Of a DNA stretch of 64,000 nucleotides, positions 57,516 through 64,000 are shown one piece after another. Under the pieces are notes generated by a model. It was not told the origin of the DNA. It did not search any database and saw only the letters and a list, made by a program, of their open reading frames with translations. A program made the position numbers and the translations under genes. The DNA comes from Hyphomicrobiales bacterium (GTDB lineage Bacteria > Pseudomonadota > Alphaproteobacteria > Rhizobiales > Rhizobiaceae), in the NCBI GenBank assembly GCA_900466475.1, contig UBMI01000005.1:124001-188000 (forward strand). The letters are read 5' to 3'. Numbering within the stretch: the first letter of the stretch is position 1; each line of letters opens with the position of its first letter.

Positions 57516-58316
57516 ATGGCTGTTTTCGAGGTCAAGCAAGGCACGTCCCCCGTCATCCTCGGCTTTCCGCACACGGGCACCGATGTTCCCGCCGACATCT
57601 GGGAGCGTCTGAACGAGACCGGCCGGCTGCTTGCCGATACCGACTGGCACATCCACCATCTCTATGATGGTCTGCTCGACAACCCGACCGTCGTGCGCGC
57701 CACCTTCCATCGCTATGTGCTGGACGCCAACCGCGATCCCGCCGGCACGAGCCTCTATCCCGGCCAGAACACGACCGGACTGATCCCCGAGACGGATTTC
57801 GACGGCAGGCCGATCTGGAAGACCGGGGCAGAACCAACCGAAGCCGATATCGCCGAACGACTGCGCACATACCATGCGCCCTACCATGCCGCCCTTGCGG
57901 CCGAGATCGAGCGGGTGAAAGCCATTCACGGTGTCGTCGTGCTCTACGACTGCCATTCCATCCGCTCGCACATTTCCTTCCTCTTCGATGGGAAGCTGCC
58001 GGATTTCAATATCGGCACGGATATGGGCAAGACCTGCGATCCGGCAATCGAACAGGCGACCGTCGCCATTGCCGCGGCTGCGACGGGTTATGACAGCATT
58101 CTGAACGGCCGCTTCAAGGGCGGCTGGACGACCCGCCATTACGGCAGGCCGGAAACCGGCGTTCACGCCATCCAGATGGAGCTCGCCCAATCAACGCATC
58201 TGACAACCGAAGCATCGCCCTTCGCCTATGACGACGCCAAGGCTGACAAGCTGCGCATCCATCTCAAATCTATCCTGACGCGGATCGAAGAGATCGCGCT
58301 CGGTCTGAAACGCTAA
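57516..58316 (+). CDS. hutG: N-formylglutamate deformylase HutG
   Basis: This 266-residue N-formylglutamate amidohydrolase shows FPHTGTDVP near the start, YDCHSIRS for metal binding and [10 protein letters not shown] near the end, all as in the family. It gives glutamate and formate, the last step of the route through HutF. ATG 57516 follows GGAGGT and lies one base after the hutH stop; a longer upstream frame overlaps hutH. Confidence 0.94.
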   Translation: MAVFEVKQGTSPVILGFPHTGTDVPADIWERLNETGRLLADTDWHIHHLYDGLLDNPTVVRATFHRYVLDANRDPAGTSLYPGQNTTGLIPETDFDGRPIWKTGAEPTEADIAERLRTYHAPYHAALAAEIERVKAIHGVVVLYDCHSIRSHISFLFDGKLPDFNIGTDMGKTCDPAIEQATVAIAAAATGYDSILNGRFKGGWTTRHYGRPETGVHAIQMELAQSTHLTTEASPFAYDDAKADKLRIHLKSILTRIEEIALGLKR

Positions 58317-58333
58317 AACAAGGGAACATCATC

Positions 58334-60022
58334 ATGACCGTAAACCCGCGCCACAATATCCGCGACGTCCGCGCCCCACGCGGCGATCAGCTCAACGCCA
58401 AGAGCTGGATGACCGAAGCGCCGCTGCGCATGCTCATGAACAATCTCGACCCCGACGTCGCCGAAAACCCGCATGAGCTCGTCGTCTATGGCGGCATCGG
58501 CCGCGCCGCCCGCACCTGGGACGATTTCGACCGCATCACGGCAACGCTGAAGACGCTGAACGAAGACGAGACACTGCTCGTTCAGTCCGGCAAGCCGGTC
58601 GGCGTGTTCCGCACCCACAAGGATGCACCGCGCGTCCTGATCGCCAATTCCAACCTCGTGCCGCACTGGGCGACCTGGGATCATTTCAACGAGCTCGACA
58701 AGAAGGGGCTTGCCATGTACGGCCAGATGACGGCCGGCTCGTGGATCTATATCGGCACGCAGGGCATCGTGCAGGGCACCTACGAGACCTTCGTCGAGGC
58801 CGGACGCCAGCACTATAATGGCAACCTCAAGGGCAAGTGGATACTGACCGGCGGCCTTGGCGGCATGGGCGGCGCCCAGCCTCTGGCAGCCGTCATGGCC
58901 GGTGCCTGCTGCCTCGCCGTCGAATGTGACGAGACACGCATCGATTTCCGCCTGCGCACCCGTTATGTGGACGAAAAGGCCCACACGCTGGACGAGGCGC
59001 TGGAAAAGATCGAGCGCTGGACCAAGGCCGGCGAAGCAAAGTCGGTTGGCCTTGTCGGCAATGCCGCCGAGATCTTCCCGGAACTGGTGCGTCGCATGAA
59101 GGCCGGGGGTCCGCGCCCGGATATCGTCACCGACCAGACTTCGGCCCATGATCCGCGCAACGGCTACCTGCCGGTCGGCTGGACCGTTGCCGAAGCCAAG
59201 GCCAAGCGCGAAAGCGATCCGAAGGCAGTCGAAGCTGCAGCCCGCGCCTCGATGAAGGCCCATGTCGAGGCCATGGTCGCCTTCTGGGATGCTGGCGTGC
59301 CGACACTCGACTACGGCAACAACATCCGCCAGGTCGCCAAGGACGAGGGTCTCGAAAACGCCTTCGCGTTCCCGGGCTTCGTGCCGGCCTATATCCGCCC
59401 GCTCTTCTGCCGCGGCATCGGCCCGTTCCGCTGGGCGGCCCTCTCGGGTGATCCCGAAGATATCTACAAGACCGACGCCAAGGTGAAGGAACTGCTGCCT
59501 GACAACAAGCACCTGCATAACTGGCTCGACATGGCGCGCGAACGCATCGCCTTCCAGGGCTTGCCGGCCCGCATCTGCTGGGTCGGCCTCGGCGACCGCC
59601 ATCGCCTCGGCCTCGCCTTCAACGAGATGGTCAGGAACGGCGAGCTGAAAGCCCCTGTCGTCATCGGTCGCGACCACCTCGATTCCGGTTCCGTCGCCTC
59701 GCCGAACCGCGAAACAGAAGCGATGAAGGACGGCTCGGATGCCGTCTCCGACTGGCCGCTTCTGAACGCGCTGCTCAACACCGCGTCGGGCGCCACCTGG
59801 GTATCGCTGCATCACGGCGGCGGCGTCGGCATGGGCTTCTCGCAGCATTCCGGCATGGTCATTTGCGCTGACGGTACTGACGATGCGGCGCGCCGCCTCG
59901 GAAATGTTCTCTGGAACGATCCGGCGACCGGTGTCATGCGCCACGCGGATGCCGGCTACGACATCGCCATCGACTGCGCCAAGGAAAAGGGGCTGCGCCT
60001 GCCCGGCATCCTCGGGAACTGA
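58334..60022 (+). CDS. hutU: Urocanate hydratase HutU
   Basis: This is a full-length urocanase (562 residues). The NAD-binding glycine run ([11 protein letters not shown]) and the active-site cysteine C415 ([15 protein letters not shown]) are both present. It hydrates urocanate to imidazolonepropionate, the second step of histidine breakdown, using tightly bound NAD as an electrophile. It starts 17 bases after hutG with ribosome site AAGGGA. Confidence 0.96.
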   Translation: MTVNPRHNIRDVRAPRGDQLNAKSWMTEAPLRMLMNNLDPDVAENPHELVVYGGIGRAARTWDDFDRITATLKTLNEDETLLVQSGKPVGVFRTHKDAPRVLIANSNLVPHWATWDHFNELDKKGLAMYGQMTAGSWIYIGTQGIVQGTYETFVEAGRQHYNGNLKGKWILTGGLGGMGGAQPLAAVMAGACCLAVECDETRIDFRLRTRYVDEKAHTLDEALEKIERWTKAGEAKSVGLVGNAAEIFPELVRRMKAGGPRPDIVTDQTSAHDPRNGYLPVGWTVAEAKAKRESDPKAVEAAARASMKAHVEAMVAFWDAGVPTLDYGNNIRQVAKDEGLENAFAFPGFVPAYIRPLFCRGIGPFRWAALSGDPEDIYKTDAKVKELLPDNKHLHNWLDMARERIAFQGLPARICWVGLGDRHRLGLAFNEMVRNGELKAPVVIGRDHLDSGSVASPNRETEAMKDGSDAVSDWPLLNALLNTASGATWVSLHHGGGVGMGFSQHSGMVICADGTDDAARRLGNVLWNDPATGVMRHADAGYDIAIDCAKEKGLRLPGILGN

Positions 60023-60025
60023 GCC

Positions 60026-60601
60026 ATGAAGATCCTGCGCTCTGCCGATCACAAGCGCATGCCGTGGAAGAACGGCGGGGGCGAAACGGTGGAAATCGCC
60101 ATTTCGCCCCAGGGCGCAGGACTTGCCGATTTCGATTGGCGGGTCAGCATGGCGACGGTCGCCTCCGACGGCCCTTTCTCAATCTTTCCCGGGATCGACC
60201 GCACGCTGTCCATCCTGGAAGGGAATGGCATGCGGCTCCTGATCGAGGGGCGTGATCCGGTGGTCCTGACACGGGAAAGCGATCCGCTTGCCTTTGCAGC
60301 AGATATTGCGGTCTCGGCAACGCTGCCTGATGGAGCGATCACCGACCTGAATGTCATGACCCGACGCAGCACGCTCCGGCACGCTGTTACGCGGATCGAA
60401 ATCGATGGTGAGAAACGAGAGGAGTTTACGCGAGGGAGCTTCATGCTCTTCTGCGCCAACGGAACCGTGACTGTGCACGCAGGTCCGGAGAGGATCGAGC
60501 TTGGCGCCGGTGATACGTTGTTATTCGAGGAAGGCGGAAGCGATGGGCTCAGCCTCGACGGCCGTGCGCTTTGCTACGCCATTTCAATCGGCTGGGCGTA
60601 A
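60026..60601 (+). CDS. hutD: HutD family cupin-like protein
   Basis: This 191-residue protein matches HutD, a small double-stranded beta-helix protein found in many hut operons. It starts MKILRSADHKRMPWKNGGG and has the family's FSIFPGIDRTLSILEG stretch. It is thought to set an upper limit on hut expression, perhaps by binding N-formylglutamate or another intermediate; no catalytic role is proven. It begins three bases after the hutU stop. Confidence 0.92.
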   Translation: MKILRSADHKRMPWKNGGGETVEIAISPQGAGLADFDWRVSMATVASDGPFSIFPGIDRTLSILEGNGMRLLIEGRDPVVLTRESDPLAFAADIAVSATLPDGAITDLNVMTRRSTLRHAVTRIEIDGEKREEFTRGSFMLFCANGTVTVHAGPERIELGAGDTLLFEEGGSDGLSLDGRALCYAISIGWA

Positions 60602-60641
60602 AAGCAATGACACCTTCCGGCAATAGGGTCCTTCCGCGACA

Positions 60642-60659
60642 GGTTCCATATACAACTGG
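60642..60659. promoter_or_regulatory. Repeat motif at the 3' side of the second hutC-like gene
   Basis: GGTTCCATATACAACTGG agrees at 14 of 18 positions with the motif at 61493-61510 in the same orientation. It contains the TATACAAC half-site expected for HutC-type regulators. It sits directly after the hutC-like stop codon. Confidence 0.4.
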
Positions 60660-60660
60660 A

Positions 60661-61416
60661 TCACTCCTCGAACATTTTGCCGCTACGCGTTTCCAGCCTG
60701 TAGCGATGTCCGGGATAGACGAGACGCGCGGTCGAAACCACCTGACGAGCCGACCAGGTGCGACGGCGAATGGCGAGGCACGGCTCGCTCTGCAGGATTG
60801 TCAGCAGCTTGCATTCCCAGGCGCGCGGTATCACAGCCTCGACGATATGCTCCGATGCACTGAGCGGCGCCGCCGCCGTCAGATAGGCATTGGGCGTCAA
60901 GGTCGAAAAGTCCTGCGCCAGATAGTCGGGCGCCGCTCCCGGATTGACGAAGCGGTCCTCGATCTGCACGGGCACGCCGTTCTCGCTGTGGACGATCAGC
61001 GAGTGAAAAACTGGCGCGCCGATATCGAGTTCGAGCGCATCGGCAACCTCAGGAGAAGCCGTCTCTTCGGCCAAAACGATGACTGTCGCTTCATGTGTGT
61101 GGCCACGCTCGGCGATCTCGTCGGCGATATTGCGCACCTCGAAGAGCGCCGAATAGCCCTTGCGTTCCGCAACGAAGGAACCGACGCCCTGGATGCGGAG
61201 GAGTTCGCCTTCGTTCGCCAGTTCCCGGAGCGCTCGGTTGGCGGTCATCTTGCTGACGCCGAGCTCCACCACCAGCTCGTTTTCCGAGGGCACGCGGTGT
61301 CGCGGCGGCCATTCGCCGCTGCGGATCCGGTCGAGAATGACCTGCTTGACGCCAGCATAAAGCGGGCCACCGTCATTTTCCGCCAGTTCACGCTTCATCT
61401 CGCCGGAACGCTTCAT
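60661..61416 (-). CDS. Second HutC-like regulator (GntR/UTRA)
   Basis: This 251-residue protein has a GntR winged helix (VPSENELVVELGVSKMTANR) and a C-terminal UTRA domain. It is a paralogue of the HutC at 52469-53197, similar in layout (both have RILSD/RIRSGEWPP-type leads and CLAIRRRTW/CLVIERRTW motifs) but clearly diverged. It is divergent from the amino-acid transporter operon, 176 bases away, and converges on hutD. It most likely controls the transporter, perhaps in response to urocanate or histidine. Confidence 0.88.
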   Translation of the reverse strand: MKRSGEMKRELAENDGGPLYAGVKQVILDRIRSGEWPPRHRVPSENELVVELGVSKMTANRALRELANEGELLRIQGVGSFVAERKGYSALFEVRNIADEIAERGHTHEATVIVLAEETASPEVADALELDIGAPVFHSLIVHSENGVPVQIEDRFVNPGAAPDYLAQDFSTLTPNAYLTAAAPLSASEHIVEAVIPRAWECKLLTILQSEPCLAIRRRTWSARQVVSTARLVYPGHRYRLETRSGKMFEE

Positions 61417-61492
61417 TGCCTATTCCCTTTGCACCGGTGGAATCTGCCTTCTAAATCGACTTTCCACTTGCATAACACAAAATATCTCATAT

Positions 61493-61510
61493 GGTACCCT
61501 ATACAACCTG
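61493..61510. promoter_or_regulatory. Repeat motif upstream of the transporter operon
   Basis: GGTACCCTATACAACCTG lies 82 bases upstream of the binding-protein gene and 76 bases upstream of the second hutC-like gene. It repeats the motif at 60642-60659 and is a candidate operator for that regulator. Confidence 0.5.
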
Positions 61511-61592
61511 CCGATCAAAAAATAGCAGGCAAGCCGGCGAAGATCGGCATTCATACCGCAAGGTCTGTCCAATCTCAGAGGAGATCACATCA

Positions 61593-62435
61593 ATGAAGCT
61601 CAGCACGATTCTTCTTTCCTGCGCGATGACGGCAGCGGCCTTTGCGGCGCCCGCCTCTGCCAAGGACTGGACGAAGGCGACCATCACGCTCGAAGGCGCC
61701 TACGCCCCCTGGAACCTCACCAATGCCGACGGCACGCTCGGCGGCTTCGAACCGGAACTCGCCAAGGTTCTGTGCGAACGCGCCAAGATCGAGTGCACAC
61801 TGGTCGCATCCGACTGGGATGGCATGATCCCGGCGCTGAATGCCGGCAAGTTCGATGTCATCATGGATGCACTGTCGATTACCGAAGAGCGCAAGCAGGT
61901 CATCGATTTCACCGTTCCCTATGCAGCAACGCCAGCAGCCTTTGCGACCGCCAAGGATAGCCCGCTTGCGAATGCTGCCGGCACCGGCGCAATTATCAAG
62001 ATGACACCTGGCCAGACCGGCGTGAAGGAAATCGACGCGCTCAAGGAAGTCTTCAAGGGCAAGACGATCGGTATTCAGGCTGCGACCGTCTATGCCAAGT
62101 TCGTCTATGACAATTTCGGCAGCATCGCCGAGATCCGCGAATACAAGACTGGCGCCGACCGCGACCTCGACCTGCAGAACGGCCGTATCGACCTTGGTTT
62201 CGACGACGCTGTCTATTTCGCTAATGCCTTTGCGTCCGCCAACGACACGCTCGCCTTCACCGGCCCTGAAATCGTAGGCTCGATCTGGGGCGAAGGCGAA
62301 GGCCTCGGCATCCGCAAGGCCGATACTGACCTGCGCGACAAGTTGAGCGAAGCGATCAAGTCCGCGCTCGCCGATGGCACGGTCAAGAACCTCTCGATGA
62401 AATGGTTCAAGGTCGACGTCAGCCCGCAGAACTAA
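61593..62435 (+). CDS. Periplasmic amino-acid-binding protein, probably for histidine or urocanate
   Basis: This 280-residue family-3 solute-binding protein has a signal peptide (MKLSTILLSCAMTAAAF, cleavage after ASA) and the family segment GTLGGFEPELAKVLCERA. ATG 61593 has GAGGAG upstream; a longer frame lacks a ribosome site. The hut genes next door and the HutC-like regulator suggest a histidine-pathway substrate. Related proteins bind lysine, arginine or ornithine, so the ligand is not certain. Confidence 0.88.
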   Translation: MKLSTILLSCAMTAAAFAAPASAKDWTKATITLEGAYAPWNLTNADGTLGGFEPELAKVLCERAKIECTLVASDWDGMIPALNAGKFDVIMDALSITEERKQVIDFTVPYAATPAAFATAKDSPLANAAGTGAIIKMTPGQTGVKEIDALKEVFKGKTIGIQAATVYAKFVYDNFGSIAEIREYKTGADRDLDLQNGRIDLGFDDAVYFANAFASANDTLAFTGPEIVGSIWGEGEGLGIRKADTDLRDKLSEAIKSALADGTVKNLSMKWFKVDVSPQN

Positions 62436-62458
62436 GCTTTCGACGCAAAGCCGCGTTC

Positions 62459-62489
62459 CGTGGTCTCCGCTTTCTGATCGGGGACCACG
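62459..62489 (+). terminator. Hairpin between binding-protein and permease genes
   Basis: CGTGGTCTCCG and CGGGGACCACG form an 11-base stem (one G-T pair) with a nine-base loop, 23 bases after the stop codon. No T-run follows. Confidence 0.65.
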
Positions 62490-62540
62490 TGCTATTCTGA
62501 CCGCCCGTCATTGCGACGAAGACAGCGCTGGGGAAGGCCC

Positions 62541-63266
62541 ATGGCGACACTCGAACTCATCGGATTCGGTTCAACCGGGTGGGGAGCATTTCTGCTTCTC
62601 GGCCTGTTGCTGACATTAAGTGTCACCGCCACGGCGCTGGCCATCGGCGCCGTGCTCGGCGCGATCATCGCCGGGGCGAAGCTCTCCGGAAACTTCATCC
62701 TCGTCGCGATCGGCCATATCTACACAACCGTTTTCCGCGGTGTGCCTGAATTGCTAATCATCTACCTGATCTATTTCGGCGGCTCTACGGCGATCACCGC
62801 CATCGGCCAGTCCATGGGCTATGAGGGCTTCCTCGGCCTGCCGTCCTTTGCTGCCGGTGCGCTTGCCGTCGGCATCATCTCCGGCGCCTACCAGGCGGAA
62901 GTCTATCGCGGCGCCTATCTTGCCATTTCCAAGGGCGAGCTCGAGGCTGCCTCGGCAATCGGCATGCATCGCGGGTTACGCTTCCGCCGCATCGTCATTC
63001 CACAAGTCCTACGCTTTGCCATTCCCGGTCTTGGCAATGTCTGGCAGCTCAGCCTGAAGGATTCCGCGCTGATTTCCGTCACCGGCCTTGCCGAGCTGAT
63101 GCGTTCAAGCCAGGTCGCGGCCGGTTCGACCCGACAATATTTCCTGTTCTACATTGTCGGCGGCGCTCTCTACCTGATCCTCACCAGCCTGTCGGACCGC
63201 GTCTTCAACGGCGCCGAGCGCAAGGCCAATCGCAGCATGCCGGCTTCGGCTATGGGCCAGGCTTAG
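62541..63266 (+). CDS. Polar amino-acid ABC transporter permease (HisQ type)
   Basis: This 241-residue permease has about five membrane helices and the EAA loop EAASAIGMHRGLRFRRIVIP. ATG 62541 follows GGGGAAGG. It pairs with the next permease to form the channel. Confidence 0.9.
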   Translation: MATLELIGFGSTGWGAFLLLGLLLTLSVTATALAIGAVLGAIIAGAKLSGNFILVAIGHIYTTVFRGVPELLIIYLIYFGGSTAITAIGQSMGYEGFLGLPSFAAGALAVGIISGAYQAEVYRGAYLAISKGELEAASAIGMHRGLRFRRIVIPQVLRFAIPGLGNVWQLSLKDSALISVTGLAELMRSSQVAAGSTRQYFLFYIVGGALYLILTSLSDRVFNGAERKANRSMPASAMGQA

Positions 63267-63276
63267 GGGGGACCAA

Positions 63277-63981
63277 ATGGATATCGCCTTCCTTTCCAGC
63301 ACTATGGTCACGCTCCTCAAGGCTGTGCCGACGACGCTGATCCTGTTCTTCCTGTCGATCTTCTTCGGCGGGCTGCTGGCGCTCGTCATCGTTTCCATGC
63401 GTGTCAGCGGCAATCCGATCCTGTCAGGCTTCGCCAAGGGCTATATCTTCGTCTTCCGCGGCTCGCCGCTGTTGATCCAGATGTTCCTGGTCTTCTACGG
63501 TCTCGGTCAATTCGGAGTCATCCGCTACTCCTTCCTCTGGCCCTTTCTGCGTGAGCCAATGGTCTGCGCGGTGCTGTCGCTCGCACTCTGCACCGCCGGC
63601 TATTCCGCCGAGATCTTCCGTGGCGGCATCCGCGCCGTCTCGCCGAAGGAAATCGAGGCGGCCCGCGCCATCGGCATGTCCGGCTTCCTGATGGTGCGCC
63701 GCATCCTGGCGCCGATTGCCTTCCGACATGCGCTGCCGGCCTATTCGACCGAAATCGTCCTGATGATGAAATCGACCGCACTTGCCAGCCTGGTGACGGT
63801 CTGGGAAGTGACGGGCGTGGCGCAGCGGCTGATCTCGCAGACCTACCGGACGATGGAAGTGTTCCTCTGCGCGGCCATCATCTACCTTGTTTTGAATTTC
63901 ATCATCCTGCAGGCCATGGCCCTGCTGGAATATTGGCTTTCCCGTCATCGCCGCGCCATTCCGCCGGCCTTGAAGGTCTGA
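63277..63981 (+). CDS. Polar amino-acid ABC transporter permease (HisM type)
   Basis: This 234-residue permease has the EAA loop EAARAIGMSGFLMVRRILAP and the same membrane layout as its partner. It ends 19 bases before the window edge. The ATPase gene expected next is outside the window. Confidence 0.9.
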   Translation: MDIAFLSSTMVTLLKAVPTTLILFFLSIFFGGLLALVIVSMRVSGNPILSGFAKGYIFVFRGSPLLIQMFLVFYGLGQFGVIRYSFLWPFLREPMVCAVLSLALCTAGYSAEIFRGGIRAVSPKEIEAARAIGMSGFLMVRRILAPIAFRHALPAYSTEIVLMMKSTALASLVTVWEVTGVAQRLISQTYRTMEVFLCAAIIYLVLNFIILQAMALLEYWLSRHRRAIPPALKV

Positions 63982-64000
63982 ACCCGACTGAACGTGATTG

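Noticed and set aside
58313..60052. A 579-codon minus-strand frame opposite hutU
   Set aside because: hutU is certain, and the opposite frame has no recognisable domain.

Overview
The window looks like a piece of a Rhizobiales genome, most likely Rhizobiaceae. It is GC-rich, carries two DUF982 genes (a family typical of rhizobia), and uses the alphaproteobacterial ectoine (ehu/eut/doe) and five-step hut gene sets. The genus cannot be fixed from the sequence alone. Almost everything is accessory catabolism: solute-binding ABC transporters joined to a degradation pathway and a dedicated regulator. This would suit a megaplasmid or chromosomal island in a soil or rhizosphere bacterium. No rRNA, tRNA, insertion sequence, CRISPR array or replication origin was seen.

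Layout. (1) 1-12.2 kb: a type I secretion ABC exporter (cut by the left edge), the gene for its probable cargo, a 2695-residue animal-type haem peroxidase with RTX calcium-binding repeats, and a NarL-type histidine kinase/response regulator pair. (2) 12.6-25.2 kb: an ectoine uptake and degradation locus. It holds an AsnC/DoeX regulator, doeC, doeD, the MocR-type regulator enuR, eutBCDE and the transporter ehuBCDA. The hydroxyectoine gene eutA is missing. (3) 25.4-31.3 kb: scattered singletons (GNAT, DUF982, nitroreductase, phosphodiester glycosidase) and three Tad-type pseudopilin/TadG genes. (4) 31.9-40.1 kb: an operon of HAD phosphatase, family-5 solute-binding protein, two ATPases, two permeases and glycerophosphodiester phosphodiesterase, facing a divergent SorC regulator. 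Its composition recalls the agrocinopine (acc) system and is the best candidate for an undescribed uptake-and-hydrolysis pathway. (5) 40.2-45.3 kb: MEKHLA protein, GNAT, DUF982, a small secreted protein, an aromatic-type aldehyde dehydrogenase and a divergent AraC regulator. (6) 45.3-52.2 kb: a ribitol locus (ribulokinase, ribitol dehydrogenase, CUT2 transporter, LacI regulator). (7) 52.4-64 kb: histidine utilisation (hutC, hutF divergent from hutIHGUD), a second HutC-like regulator, and a polar amino-acid ABC transporter that runs off the right edge before its ATPase gene.

The genes form coherent pathways. Ectoine is imported by EhuABCD, hydrolysed by EutD, deacetylated by EutE, transaminated by DoeD and oxidised by DoeC to aspartate. 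Ribitol is imported, oxidised to D-ribulose and phosphorylated. Histidine is converted by HutH, HutU, HutI, HutF and HutG to glutamate. The regulatory DNA is unusually readable: near-perfect dyads sit in front of the SorC, LacI, AsnC and HutC genes, and three of the four transporter operons have a strong hairpin directly after the binding-protein gene.
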